A DNA stretch of 41,915 nt from an uncultured Myxococcales bacterium (GCA_903847405.1 CAINDP010000087.1:1-41915); one strand, 5' to 3'. Positions 23,419 through 32,363 are shown, counted from the stretch's first letter. Program-made: numbers and translations. The notes: a model not told the origin generated them from the letters alone.

Positions 23419-24648
23419 ATGACGGCCTCCCCCGCGCCGCGGACCCCCTGTCCCTCGCCGACCTGCCCGCGGCCGCGCCTTGCCGCCGTGACGCTGCTGG
23501 TGTCGGCCACCCTGACGGTGATGGCGGGCGCCGCGATCGCACCCAGCCTTCCCGCCCTGCGGGCCCACTTCGCCGGCACGGACCACATCGATCTGCTGGT
23601 GCGACTGGTCCTGTCCCTGCCGGCCCTGGCCATCGCCCTGGCGTCGCCGCCCATCGGGCTGCTGATCGACCGCAAGGGGCGCGTGCCCGTCCTGCGGGTC
23701 TCCCTGGTGCTGTATGCCCTGGCCGGTGCTTCGGGGCTGGTCGTGGACTCGCTGTGGGCGCTGCTGGCCGGGCGGCTCCTGCTGGGCATCGCCGTGGCGG
23801 GCATCCTGACGTCCTCGACCGCCCTCATCGCGGACGCCTACGACGGCCGCCAACGGGCCCGGTTCCTGGGGATCCAGGGGTCGTTCATGGGGTTCGGGGG
23901 CGTGGTGTTCCTGTCGCTGGGCGGGATCCTCGCGGACCAGGGCTGGCGATGGCCGTTCGCCGTGTACCTCCTGTCCCTGCTGGTCCTGCCCGGGGCGATC
24001 CGGGGCCTGCACGACGGGCCGCCGCCCGCCCGGGATCCGGGGACGTCACCCGTCGCGGACCGGGTTCCGTGGGCGCCCCTGGCGCGGATCTACGCCGTGA
24101 CCTTCCTGGGGATGGTGGTGTTCTACCTGATCCCCACGCAGATCCCGTTCCTGCTGGAACTGCTGTCCGGCACCGGCGCCTCGACGGCGGGCCTGGCCAT
24201 CGCCTTCAGCGCCCTGGTGTCGGCCTCGGTGTCGCTGCTGTACGGCCGCGTGTCGCGCCGCATCGGCTTCCCGACCATCGCCGCCGTGTCGCTGGCGCTG
24301 CTGGGCGCGGGGTTCGTCGTGGTCGGCGAGGCCGAATCCACGGCGGGCGTGGTCGCGGGGCTGGGGGTCTGCGGGCTGGGGACGGGGCTGATCATGCCGA
24401 ACGGCGCCCAGTGGCTGATCACGACCGTGCCCGCCTCGCTGCGCGGCCGTTCCCTGGGGGCCATGAACACCGCGATCTTCCTGGGCCAGTTCGTGTCGCC
24501 CCTGATGGTGCACCTGTTCCTGTCCGACGGCGGGCCGTCCCACGCGTTCCTGGTGGTGGCGGGCGGATCGGCCGCCACGGGCGCGGCGGTGGCCCTGCAC
24601 GCGGGCATCATGGACCGGCAGTCGCGAGGGCGGGCCCGGGCAGGGTGA
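23419..24648 (+). CDS. MFS drug/metabolite transporter
   Basis: This 409-residue inner-membrane protein has about 12 hydrophobic helices. The MFS motif A between helices 2 and 3 reads GLLIDRKGRVPVLRVS, and a second related loop (YGRVSRRIGFPTIAAVS) lies between helices 8 and 9, as in the DHA1 (Bcr/CflA-like) proton antiporters. The N-terminal 20 residues are Pro/Cys-rich and cytoplasmic. The ribosome site is modest (GGAAG). It starts 12 bp after the hemerythrin gene, so co-expression is likely; a functional link between O2/iron binding and this exporter is not evident. The substrate is unknown. Confidence 0.88.
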   Translation: MTASPAPRTPCPSPTCPRPRLAAVTLLVSATLTVMAGAAIAPSLPALRAHFAGTDHIDLLVRLVLSLPALAIALASPPIGLLIDRKGRVPVLRVSLVLYALAGASGLVVDSLWALLAGRLLLGIAVAGILTSSTALIADAYDGRQRARFLGIQGSFMGFGGVVFLSLGGILADQGWRWPFAVYLLSLLVLPGAIRGLHDGPPPARDPGTSPVADRVPWAPLARIYAVTFLGMVVFYLIPTQIPFLLELLSGTGASTAGLAIAFSALVSASVSLLYGRVSRRIGFPTIAAVSLALLGAGFVVVGEAESTAGVVAGLGVCGLGTGLIMPNGAQWLITTVPASLRGRSLGAMNTAIFLGQFVSPLMVHLFLSDGGPSHAFLVVAGGSAATGAAVALHAGIMDRQSRGRARAG

Positions 24649-24660
24649 GGGGACGGGTTC

Positions 24661-25341
24661 CTAGTCGGAAGGCACGGCCAGGATGGTCAACCGCTGGATC
24701 AGCCGATCACGATACGCACGCAGTTCATCCACAGTCAGCGGCGCCAGCATCCCGTGAGGCATCTGGTCGATCGGGGGCGCCGTCGCCAGGGAGAAGGCCA
24801 GCGAAGCGGGAGTCAGGCCTCCGTCCTTCCTGCGGGCTTCCGCGATCAGGTCCAGCGGATCGATGCCGGCCCTTTCGATGAACAGCAGGTCCACCAGGTC
24901 CCGCGGTTCCCAGCGTTCCAGCAGCGTGCATACCTTGTTGACGGCGATCTCACGCAGGGTGTCCGTTCGGATTCCGTCGAAGATCGGCTTGTCCGGGTTG
25001 ACCTGTGGGACCGGGTCCAGGACAAGATCGATGACGACCTGTTCCTCGGCCGAATCGAACACGTACCTGCGAAAGAAACGTGACGACCGGACCACTGCGA
25101 CAGGAATCCCGCGCTCGACCGCGACCTGCCGCACCAGGACGTCCGCATCTGCGAAGGCGTCGATCCGTGCCGTGAACAGGTCCAAGTCCTCGGAAACGCG
25201 GTGGCCCAGGTAGAATTCCGCCAGGGCTGACCCGCCCGTCAGGAAGAAGTCCGGCAACGCCGCGGACAGGCGGGCCAGGAGATCCGCCTGCAGCGGGGCC
25301 AGGACGCCCCTACGCGACGAGGTCGAGCTGCTTCCATGCAT
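24661..25341 (-). CDS. AbiEii/AbiGii-type nucleotidyltransferase toxin
   Basis: This 226-residue protein starts at ATG 25341, with GGGAG 10 bases upstream, inside the end of the preceding gene (32-bp overlap). The nucleotidyltransferase core is FFLTGGSALAEFYLGHRVSE with catalytic DLDLF (Asp52 and Asp54), third acid in VVIDLVLD and the downstream NKVCTLLERWEPRDLVDLLF segment, all diagnostic of PF08843. Toxins of this family block growth by transferring nucleotides, in studied cases to tRNA, and protect against phage or stabilise DNA. The C-terminal 60 residues are helical. The expected winged-helix AbiEi antitoxin is absent; the small upstream gene may take its place. Confidence 0.88.
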   Translation of the reverse strand: MHGSSSTSSRRGVLAPLQADLLARLSAALPDFFLTGGSALAEFYLGHRVSEDLDLFTARIDAFADADVLVRQVAVERGIPVAVVRSSRFFRRYVFDSAEEQVVIDLVLDPVPQVNPDKPIFDGIRTDTLREIAVNKVCTLLERWEPRDLVDLLFIERAGIDPLDLIAEARRKDGGLTPASLAFSLATAPPIDQMPHGMLAPLTVDELRAYRDRLIQRLTILAVPSD

Positions 25342-25606
25342 CGAGAAGAAACTCCCAGAACGCCCGCCTGCGCCCCAGATGAGGTGCAAGGAGCTCCCAT
25401 CGTTCCGTCACCTGGCGAGGCGTCACGAACTTCCAGACCTCGTCGTCGCGGGCCTCGCGCAGGATCTTCGCCATCAGGCGGAGGCGTTCGGACTCGGGTC
25501 CCGCGCCAAGGCGCACACGCAACTCGGCGATCGACAGATCCTCGTCCCACAGGAAGTAGGGACGCAGATCCTCACGATCCAGATCGATCGTCAGCGCCCG
25601 TCGCAT
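25310..25606 (-). CDS. Small protein paired with AbiEii-type toxin (putative antitoxin)
   Basis: This 98-residue protein starts at ATG 25606 with GAGGCGG just upstream. Its reading frame overlaps the toxin start by 32 bp. It shows the segments YFLWDEDLSIAELRVRLG, LRLMAKILREARDDEVWKFV and RRRAFWEFLLDAWKQL, mainly helical and rich in Arg/Asp. It has no helix-turn-helix, so it is not AbiEi. The overlap and order suggest an antitoxin or chaperone partner; I know no named family for it. Confidence 0.75.
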   Translation of the reverse strand: MRRALTIDLDREDLRPYFLWDEDLSIAELRVRLGAGPESERLRLMAKILREARDDEVWKFVTPRQVTERWELLAPHLGRRRAFWEFLLDAWKQLDLVA

Positions 25607-25736
25607 CGTCCGCCTCGCAACGCGCACAAGCATATTCCCCGGGCGCGGACACAGTCAATTCAGCCTCGATGCGCTGGCCATTGACGCCGCCGCCGGACCG
25701 TCGCACCCTTCTAGCCGCGTACCCTGGAGGTCCCGA

Positions 25737-27914
25737 ATGCGCCGACCGATGACGATCGCCTGGCTTTTCGCGGTGCAGACGGCGCTCCTGGCCCTCGCCG
25801 CCCGGCCCGCCCTGGCCGTGCCGCCCCTGCCGACCGACGTGCGGGTGGCCCGGTCCACCACGAAGGTCCTGGCCGCGACACCCCGCGACGGCATGCCGCA
25901 GAACGCCGTGCTGGAGTCCGTGCGCAACGAGTGGGTCGCGTTCCAGGTCGTGATCACGGCGCCGGCCGACACGTCGCTGGGCACCGTGGACGCCGTCCTG
26001 TCGGACCTGACGGGCCCGGGCAACGCGAAGATCCCGGCGACGGAGGCCCTGCTGTACCGCGAGCACTATCACCACGTGGACCAGCCGTCCTACTGCGACG
26101 TCATCATGAACCCCAACTGCGCGGACCACCCCGAGTACGTCCGCACGCCCGGCGACTACCCGGACGCGCTGATCCCCCTGCGGGATCCCTACGGCGACCC
26201 CGCGCGGCCCGTGGGCGCGAACTTCACGATCCCGCCCAAGGGCTTCGCGACGCTGTTCGTGGACATCTTCGTCCCGGCCGCCACGGTCCCGGGCGACTAC
26301 GCGGGCGTGCTGACCGTGAAGGCCGACGGCGCCACCCTGGACGAAATCCCGATCGCGCTGACCGTGGTGGATTTCACGCTGTCGAACACGCGCCACGTCG
26401 CGACCGCCTACGGCTTCGGCACCGGCGGCCTGTGGCGGTACCACGGCGGCGCGGCTGGCGGCGACGCGGCCACCCGCGAACGGATCACCCGCAACTACGA
26501 ACTTGAAATGCACCGCCACCGCATCGATCCGACCGACCTGAACCCGGGGCTGGACATCCAGTTCGACGAGGCCGGTGCCCTGAAGCCCATCGACTTCACG
26601 ACCTACGATACGTACATGGCGCCCCGCATCGACGGGTCGTACTACCCCGACAACGCCGGCGTGAACCGTTTCAACGTGGCCATGTTCCAGGCGGGCTACG
26701 GCACCGGCAACAAGACGGAAGCCCAGTGGGGCGCCGCGGGGAAGGCCGTGGCCCAGCACCTCGTGGACAAGGGCTGGATGGACAACGCCTACATCTACTC
26801 CCACGACGAGCCCTGGCTGCCCGCCTACCAGAACCAGCACCCGGGCCCGATCGAGCGCATCATCGCGGACGTCGCCGCGATGCGCCGGTACACGGATCTG
26901 TGGGACGGCCACATCATGGTCACCGGACCCTGGCTGCCCGAACTGGACACCTCCGTGGACATCTGGTGCCCGGACTCGGCGATGTACAGCGACACGTTCT
27001 GGCCCGCGGGCACCTGGCCGGACGCCCAGAAGTACAAGGACTTGCAGGCCCAGGGAAAGGAGTTGTGGTTCTATGTCTGCAACGCGAACTTCCCCCCGAT
27101 GCTGGGCTATGACGTGGACAGCCCCTACGGCCACGAACCGCGCCTGGCCCAGTGGGGCGCGTGGCAGGCCGGCGCGACGGGCTTCCTGTACTGGAGCATC
27201 ACCTACTGGATGGACCCGAATCCCTGGACCGTGCTGTTCAACCTGCCCGGGTTCGGCCCCGACTTCGCCCGCAACGGCGACGGCGTCCTGTTGTACCCGG
27301 GCAACCACGACGGCACCGACGGGCCGACCGCCGGGTCGCCGTCGGACATGGACGTGGACGGACCGGCCGTGTCGCTGCGCCTGAAGCAGGTCCGCGACGG
27401 CATGGAGGACTGGGAACTGTTCCTGGCGACCCAGGATCTGGGCGGCGACGCCTACGTGCAGGCCCAGGTGCGCCGGGCGGTCCGGGCCCAGGGCGCCCCG
27501 CTGAACGAGTGGTTCGACGACGCCAACCGGCCGTGGGACCTGGACGACGCCCTGGTGTCCGACGCCCGGGGGATGATCGCCCGGAAGGCCCAGTTCCTGG
27601 CGAACCCCACGAAGTACCCGGATCCCGAAACCCCGGCCGTTCCCGACGTGGTGGAAACCGTGGAGGCGGTCCCCGACACGGCCCCGGCCGACCTGCCGCC
27701 CGAGGCGGTGGAGCCTGCGCCCGATGCCGTCGAACCCGCGCCCGACGCGCCGGCCGACGTGCCCGCCGCCGATGCGGGGGTCGATCCCGGCCCGTCGTCC
27801 GGCGGGTCCTCGGGATGCGCCGCAACGCCCCGGACGGCGCCGACGGCCCCGTGGATGCCCGCGGCCCTGATCCTGGTCCTGTGCGGCCTGGCCCTTGGGC
27901 GCCGCCGCGCATAG
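25737..27914 (+). CDS. DUF4091 glycoside-hydrolase-like surface protein with MYXO-CTERM-like anchor
   Basis: This 725-residue exported protein starts at ATG 25737 (GGAGG 7 bases upstream). The signal peptide ends in PALAVP. After a beta domain (about 30-215) comes a TIM-barrel-like domain with the DUF4091 features AYIYSHDEPW, DIWCPDSAMY, GKELWFYVCNANFPPMLGYD and GFLYWSITYWMDPNPW, then LRLKQVRDGMEDWELF. The acidic HDEP is the probable catalytic motif of this carbohydrate-active family; the substrate is unknown. Residues about 625-685 are a Pro/Ala/Asp/Val stalk (DAVEPAPDAPADVPAADAG). The end, SSGGSSGC then a hydrophobic helix and GRRRA, resembles the MYXO-CTERM sorting signal, so the mature protein is probably lipid-anchored through that Cys. 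It is the first of five genes on this strand. Confidence 0.88.
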   Translation: MRRPMTIAWLFAVQTALLALAARPALAVPPLPTDVRVARSTTKVLAATPRDGMPQNAVLESVRNEWVAFQVVITAPADTSLGTVDAVLSDLTGPGNAKIPATEALLYREHYHHVDQPSYCDVIMNPNCADHPEYVRTPGDYPDALIPLRDPYGDPARPVGANFTIPPKGFATLFVDIFVPAATVPGDYAGVLTVKADGATLDEIPIALTVVDFTLSNTRHVATAYGFGTGGLWRYHGGAAGGDAATRERITRNYELEMHRHRIDPTDLNPGLDIQFDEAGALKPIDFTTYDTYMAPRIDGSYYPDNAGVNRFNVAMFQAGYGTGNKTEAQWGAAGKAVAQHLVDKGWMDNAYIYSHDEPWLPAYQNQHPGPIERIIADVAAMRRYTDLWDGHIMVTGPWLPELDTSVDIWCPDSAMYSDTFWPAGTWPDAQKYKDLQAQGKELWFYVCNANFPPMLGYDVDSPYGHEPRLAQWGAWQAGATGFLYWSITYWMDPNPWTVLFNLPGFGPDFARNGDGVLLYPGNHDGTDGPTAGSPSDMDVDGPAVSLRLKQVRDGMEDWELFLATQDLGGDAYVQAQVRRAVRAQGAPLNEWFDDANRPWDLDDALVSDARGMIARKAQFLANPTKYPDPETPAVPDVVETVEAVPDTAPADLPPEAVEPAPDAVEPAPDAPADVPAADAGVDPGPSSGGSSGCAATPRTAPTAPWMPAALILVLCGLALGRRRA

Positions 27915-27962
27915 CGGCCCTCGAGGCCGTTGGTCGACTGTTGCGCGTACGAGGCCCCGCCG

Positions 27963-29117
27963 ATGCTGACCTGCCCCCGCTGCCGCATCCCGCTGAAGGG
28001 CGTGTCGACCCGCCTGGGTCCCCGGTCCTTCGCCTGCCCGTCCTGCGCCGGTCGCGCCGTCACCATCGAGGCCCTGCGGCCCTACGTGCCGCCCGCGCGC
28101 CTCAGCGCCCTGTGGACCGACACGCGGGCCGGGGGCGACGATTCGGGCCAGGCCTGTCCCGGGTGCGGGAAGGCCATGCAGGCGGTGCGCTCCGACGGCA
28201 CCGAGGGACGCGTGGACCTGGATTCCTGCCCGGGCTGCAGGCTGGTGTGGTTCGACCCGACCGAGGTGGGACGCTTCGCCATCCCGCGGGACCGCGTGGC
28301 GGAACGCGAGAGCGAGGAGGAGGCCCGGCGGCAGCGCGAGCGCGACCTGCCCCTGGAGGCCCGGGTCCTGCTGGCGAAGGCCGAGGCCGAGCGCATCGCG
28401 GCGCGGGGTTCGCCCGACCTCCTCGGGGATGCGGTGACCGACTCCCCCCAGGAGCCCTGGCAGTGGCTCCCTGCGACGCTGGGGCTGCCGATCGAGGTGG
28501 ACCGCCCGTCGCGGATGCACGTCGCGTGGGCCACGTGGATCACGGCCGCGATCGTCTTCCTCCCGGCGCTGTTCGCCCTGGGGAACACGCAACTGTCGGT
28601 GGCGGCGCTGGGCCTGCTGCCCTCGGACCCCTGGCGGGCGGGCGGGCTGACCTGGCTGTCGTCGCTGGTGATCCACGGCGGCCTGGGCCACCTGCTGGGC
28701 AACAGTTACTTCCTGCTGCTGGCCGGCGACGACGTCGAGGACGTCCTGGGTCCGGCGCGGTGGGTCGCCCTGTTCCTGCTGGCGGGCCTGGCGGGCAACC
28801 TTGCGCACGTCCTGTTCGATCCGCGCCCGAACATCCCCCTGGTGGGCGCCAGCGGTTCGATTTCGGGCCTGCTGGCCTTCTATGCCCTGCGGTTCCCCGG
28901 GGCCCGGATGGCCCTGGTGTTCCGCCTGTTCTACCGGTTTGCGTTCCTGAAGATCCCGGTGGCCGTCGTGGCGGTCTTCTGGCTGCTGCTGCAGATCGTC
29001 GGCGCCGTGGCCCAGCGGGACGGCTGCACGCGGGTGTCGGCCTTCGCCCACCTGGGCGGCATCGCGGTCGGCGTGGCGTTCTGGGGCTGGTCCCATCGGT
29101 TCCCGGGAAGGACCTGA
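27963..29117 (+). CDS. Rhomboid intramembrane serine protease with two N-terminal zinc ribbons
   Basis: This 384-residue protein starts at ATG 27963, 48 bp after the MYXO-CTERM-type gene, with GAGG upstream. Residues 1-95 hold two CxxC-x(n)-CxxC zinc ribbons: C4/C7/C25/C28 and C65/C68/C89/C92, the second flowing into the LVWFDPTEVGRF segment. A charged helix (about 105-145) joins them to the membrane domain (about 185-384, six or seven helices). The rhomboid core is complete: HGGLGHLLGN (His243, Asn247), nucleophile Ser297 in VGASGSISG and His363 in FAHLGG. It should cleave membrane-anchored substrates within or near the bilayer. Its position right after a C-terminally anchored protein makes that protein a candidate substrate. 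Confidence 0.92.
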   Translation: MLTCPRCRIPLKGVSTRLGPRSFACPSCAGRAVTIEALRPYVPPARLSALWTDTRAGGDDSGQACPGCGKAMQAVRSDGTEGRVDLDSCPGCRLVWFDPTEVGRFAIPRDRVAERESEEEARRQRERDLPLEARVLLAKAEAERIAARGSPDLLGDAVTDSPQEPWQWLPATLGLPIEVDRPSRMHVAWATWITAAIVFLPALFALGNTQLSVAALGLLPSDPWRAGGLTWLSSLVIHGGLGHLLGNSYFLLLAGDDVEDVLGPARWVALFLLAGLAGNLAHVLFDPRPNIPLVGASGSISGLLAFYALRFPGARMALVFRLFYRFAFLKIPVAVVAVFWLLLQIVGAVAQRDGCTRVSAFAHLGGIAVGVAFWGWSHRFPGRT

Positions 29118-29161
29118 GGCCCTCGCCCCGTCGCGGCATCGACGCCGGGCCCCCGAACGAG

Positions 29162-29167
29162 GATAAT
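29162..29167 (+). promoter_or_regulatory. Possible -10 box upstream of the DUF362 gene
   Basis: GATAAT lies 44 bases upstream of the ATG at 29212 in an otherwise very GC-rich gap. No clear -35 stands 17 bp upstream, so this may be an activator-dependent or read-through region. Confidence 0.35.
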
Positions 29168-29211
29168 ACTGCACGGTCGCCCGCCGGGGCGGTCCGAACT
29201 GGAGGGTCGAA

Positions 29212-30396
29212 ATGCCGTTTATCCCCGCTCCCTGGAAGCGTTGCATCGCGCCGGCGCCCCGCGTCGCCGTCCTGCGGACCAGCCCCGCGACCGTCGTCGA
29301 GGACTACCGTCGCCTGCTGCACCTGGCCCGCGTGGAAGAATCGCTGGACCTGTCGGCACAGACGATCCTGAAGGACAACATCACGTGGCACCAGTTGCAC
29401 CCGGCGGTCAACACGACGCCGTGGCAGTTGGAGGGCACGATCCTGGGCCTGCGGGACCACGGGTTCAAGGACCTGGTGGACGTCCACAACCACACGGTCG
29501 TCACCGATCCCTTCAAGGGGGAAGTGAACCTGGGCTTCAAGCCGGTCTACGACAAGTACGACATCCCCGTGAAGTACAACTTCCGGGACTCGGACATGAA
29601 GTGGGAACTGTTCACGCCCCAGGCCCAGATGCTGGTCCTGCCGCGGATCTTCCCGCACGGGATCCGCATCCCGGACTACTTCCCGGGGCGCAACATCGTG
29701 CAGTTGCCCACGATGAAGACGCACACCTACACGACCTACACGGGCGCGCTGAAGAACGCCTTCGGCGGCCTGCTATCCGCGATGCGGCACTACACCCATT
29801 CGTGGATCCACGAGACGCTGGTGGACCTGCTGGCCATCGGGCAGGAAATCCACACGGGCATGTTCGCGACCATGGACGGCACCTCCGCGGGCGAAGGCCC
29901 CGGGCCGCGAACCGTCATCCCCCACGACAAGAACATCATCCTGGCGTCGTCGGACCAGGTGGCCATCGACGCGGTGGCGGCGACCCTGATGGGCTTCGAC
30001 CCGATGTCGCTGCCGTGCATCCGGCTGTCCCACGAAACCGGCCTGGGCATGGGCGACCTGTCGCACATCGAGGTCGTGGGCGATCGCGACGTGCTGAACG
30101 AGCGCTGGAACTTCAAGGTCGGCGCGAACTTCGCCACGGGCGTCGGCACGCTGCTGTGGCACACGTGGCCCTTCAACCAGATGCAGAAGGCCCTGTTCCA
30201 CACGCCGCTGGTGAAGGTCTTCGAAAGCGCCTCGGGGATCTACCACGACCGGATCAAGTACCCGCTGGACAGCAAGAAGATCGTGGACACGTGGCTGCGC
30301 GAGTCGCCCTGGGGCCACCTGTTCACCGAGGAATACGCCAGCGTCGCCACCATGCCGGACCGTCCCGCCGCCCCGCCGTGGAAGCGGAAGGCGTAG
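29212..30396 (+). CDS. DUF362 domain protein
   Basis: This 394-residue protein starts at ATG 29212 (GGAGGG 5 bases upstream). It has no signal peptide or membrane helix. The DUF362 core is seen in RNIVQLPTMKTHTYTTYTGA followed by LKNAFGGLLSAMRHYTH and, later, SSDQVAIDAVAATLMGFDP. Many DUF362 proteins are linked to iron-sulfur ferredoxin domains, but no Cys cluster is present here, so this is the stand-alone type. Several His-rich stretches (WHQLHPAVN, VDVHNHTVV) could bind metal. Biochemical function is not established for the family. Its neighbours are a rhomboid protease and an anchored lipoprotein. Confidence 0.85.
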   Translation: MPFIPAPWKRCIAPAPRVAVLRTSPATVVEDYRRLLHLARVEESLDLSAQTILKDNITWHQLHPAVNTTPWQLEGTILGLRDHGFKDLVDVHNHTVVTDPFKGEVNLGFKPVYDKYDIPVKYNFRDSDMKWELFTPQAQMLVLPRIFPHGIRIPDYFPGRNIVQLPTMKTHTYTTYTGALKNAFGGLLSAMRHYTHSWIHETLVDLLAIGQEIHTGMFATMDGTSAGEGPGPRTVIPHDKNIILASSDQVAIDAVAATLMGFDPMSLPCIRLSHETGLGMGDLSHIEVVGDRDVLNERWNFKVGANFATGVGTLLWHTWPFNQMQKALFHTPLVKVFESASGIYHDRIKYPLDSKKIVDTWLRESPWGHLFTEEYASVATMPDRPAAPPWKRKA

Positions 30397-30418
30397 GGCC
30401 CATTCAAGAGAGGGTGTC

Positions 30419-32281
30419 ATGAACGTGCGCAGCCCGTTCGCCCTGATCCTCGCGGCCGCCTTCGTCGTCGCCTGCGGTGGGACGTCGTCGACGCCGGACA
30501 CCCCGTCCGTGGATGTGCCCGACGTGCCGGCGGACGTGGCGACCGACACCGCGGACCCTGACGCCCTGCCTGCGGACGTACCTGACGAGACGACGCCGGA
30601 CGTCCCCGCCGACGTTCCGACCGACGTGCTGCCCGACGTGCCGTTCAACCCGCCGGCCTGCGGCAGCGGCGCCGCCATCTTCCGCGGATTGATCCCCGGC
30701 CCCGCCGAAACGGGGTTCGACGCGGACCTGGAAGCGAAGGCGACGACCTACGAGCGGGTGTGGCAGGCGTTCAACGCCTCGGCCATGCACCTGAACACCG
30801 ACGTCACCGTCCCCGTCGCAAACCTCGCCGACCGCACGAAGATCGGGGCCTTTGCGCTGGACCCGACCGCCTGGGATTTCGAGGCGTTTTCCAGCAGGAA
30901 GGCCAGCGACATGATCGCGTCGCAGCACAAGGTGGCGGGCCTGTACGGCGGCGACGGCGTGGCTGCGGACGCCTATCGGTACGCGGTCCTGCGCGACCAG
31001 GGCTATCCCTGCGCCGACGTGCAGCGGGCGCGCGAGTGGCTGCTGGGGGACCTGGATGCCCTGCACACCGTGGTGGACATCACGGGCGCTCCCGGCGTCA
31101 TCGTCCGGGGCATCGCCCGGCGGGATCTACCCGGCGACGGCGCCACCGTGACCCTCGTGCCCCTGAAGGACGAGCAGGGCAACCCGCTCCCGGCCACCAA
31201 GAACAACGGCGTCTGGCGGGAGGACTTTTCGGGCGGGAAGTACGAAAACCTCGTCTGGGAGGATTCGGTCAGCCGGGACATGTACATCGGCTGGGTCGCG
31301 GCCTACGCGGCGGTCTGGGACGTGATCCGCCAGGACCCGGATTTCCCGAAGGAAAAGAAGGACCGCCTGCAGGCCGACGCGCTGGCCGTGGCCCGGCAAC
31401 TGATGGTGGTCCGCGAAAGCGGCTACGACCTGGAAATCCCGGACGCCGACGGCCGGACCACGCTGCACGGCTGGATCAACGAGCACAACTTCGACGGGGT
31501 GTTCTACTCGGACGACTACTACAACGGCTTCCACTCGGTCATGGCCCTCGGCGTCGTCGGCGCGTTCGTGTACATCACCGACGACCCCGAGTTGAAGGTC
31601 TTCCTGTACGACAAGTTGATCGGCGAACGGCGCCTGCACGAGATCGTCCGCGACCACCTGTTCGAGATGGTGGACATGGGAGCCAAGTCCAACTACTCCA
31701 ACTACAACATGGCGTTCCAGGGAGTCTGGCTGTCGCTGCGGTACCTGGCGGACGGCCCGGCCCGGGCGGCGGTCCAGCAGGGGCTGAAGGACGGAATGTA
31801 CGACCGGCCCGACTCCCCCTCCCAGCCGAAGGAGTTCGGCTACAGCCTGTACGACTACATCTACGCCGAGGGCATGGCCGACGGCAGCGCCTGGTGGCCC
31901 CAGCGGACCGAGCCCGATGCCGGCGCCGTGGCCCGGGGCACGCAGTCGCTGGTCGAGTTCCATCCCGCGCCCTACTACGACTTCGGCGTCGCCCAGTGCC
32001 CTGACGCGATCTGCACGGAAGCCGAACCGCAGGTCGCCAGCGAGGACTGCACCGCCCTGGACGGCGTGACCCACTTCACCGTCCTGGGCTGCGTGGGGCG
32101 CAACGCCGACCTGATCACGCTGGAGCCCGTTCCCATGCGCCTGCTGGGGCCGTCCAACTTCCGCTGGCGGTCGAACCCCTACATGCCGAACTTCGGCGGC
32201 AGCGGCGACAACCTGCTGCCCGGCGTGGACTTCCGCATCGCCTACTGGATGGGCCGCTACTTCCGGCGGCCGGCGCTGTAG
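30419..32281 (+). CDS. Stalked lipoprotein of unknown family
   Basis: This 620-residue protein starts at ATG 30419 behind AGAGGG, 22 bp after the DUF362 gene and likely co-transcribed with it. The lipobox is VVAC (Cys19). Residues about 20-80 are a Val/Pro/Asp stalk (DVPADVPTDVLPDVPFNPP). The large body (about 85-620) is rich in aromatic residues and helices, for example YIGWVAAYAAVWDVI, NEHNFDGVFYSDDYYNGFHS and SNYSNYNMAFQGVWLSLRYL. The repeated helical hairpins are reminiscent of alpha/alpha-toroid carbohydrate enzymes, but no catalytic signature is recognised. The final 100 residues contain several Cys. I cannot assign a function. Confidence 0.8.
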   Translation: MNVRSPFALILAAAFVVACGGTSSTPDTPSVDVPDVPADVATDTADPDALPADVPDETTPDVPADVPTDVLPDVPFNPPACGSGAAIFRGLIPGPAETGFDADLEAKATTYERVWQAFNASAMHLNTDVTVPVANLADRTKIGAFALDPTAWDFEAFSSRKASDMIASQHKVAGLYGGDGVAADAYRYAVLRDQGYPCADVQRAREWLLGDLDALHTVVDITGAPGVIVRGIARRDLPGDGATVTLVPLKDEQGNPLPATKNNGVWREDFSGGKYENLVWEDSVSRDMYIGWVAAYAAVWDVIRQDPDFPKEKKDRLQADALAVARQLMVVRESGYDLEIPDADGRTTLHGWINEHNFDGVFYSDDYYNGFHSVMALGVVGAFVYITDDPELKVFLYDKLIGERRLHEIVRDHLFEMVDMGAKSNYSNYNMAFQGVWLSLRYLADGPARAAVQQGLKDGMYDRPDSPSQPKEFGYSLYDYIYAEGMADGSAWWPQRTEPDAGAVARGTQSLVEFHPAPYYDFGVAQCPDAICTEAEPQVASEDCTALDGVTHFTVLGCVGRNADLITLEPVPMRLLGPSNFRWRSNPYMPNFGGSGDNLLPGVDFRIAYWMGRYFRRPAL

Positions 32282-32334
32282 GGCCGGTGTCCGGTTCGGG
32301 CCCCGCGAACCCCTGCCGCGCCGACGAGGTGGCA

Positions 32335-32363
32335 TTGCCCCCGCCGGTCGTGCGCGGTACAAA
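32335..32363 (+). promoter_or_regulatory. Candidate sigma-70 promoter for the PHP lipoprotein gene
   Basis: TTGCCC (32335-32340), a 17-bp spacer and TACAAA (32358-32363) give a 4/6 plus 4/6 match, 63 bp upstream of the start at 32427. Confidence 0.5.

Noticed and set aside
20172..24881. Plus-strand open frame of 1569 codons
   Set aside because: It crosses the giant gene, the hemerythrin and the MFS gene, all of which have recognisable domains in other frames. It is a GC-driven artefact.
25572..29246. Minus-strand open frame of 1224 codons
   Set aside because: It is antisense to the DUF4091 and rhomboid genes, is Arg/Gly/His-rich and has no recognisable motif.
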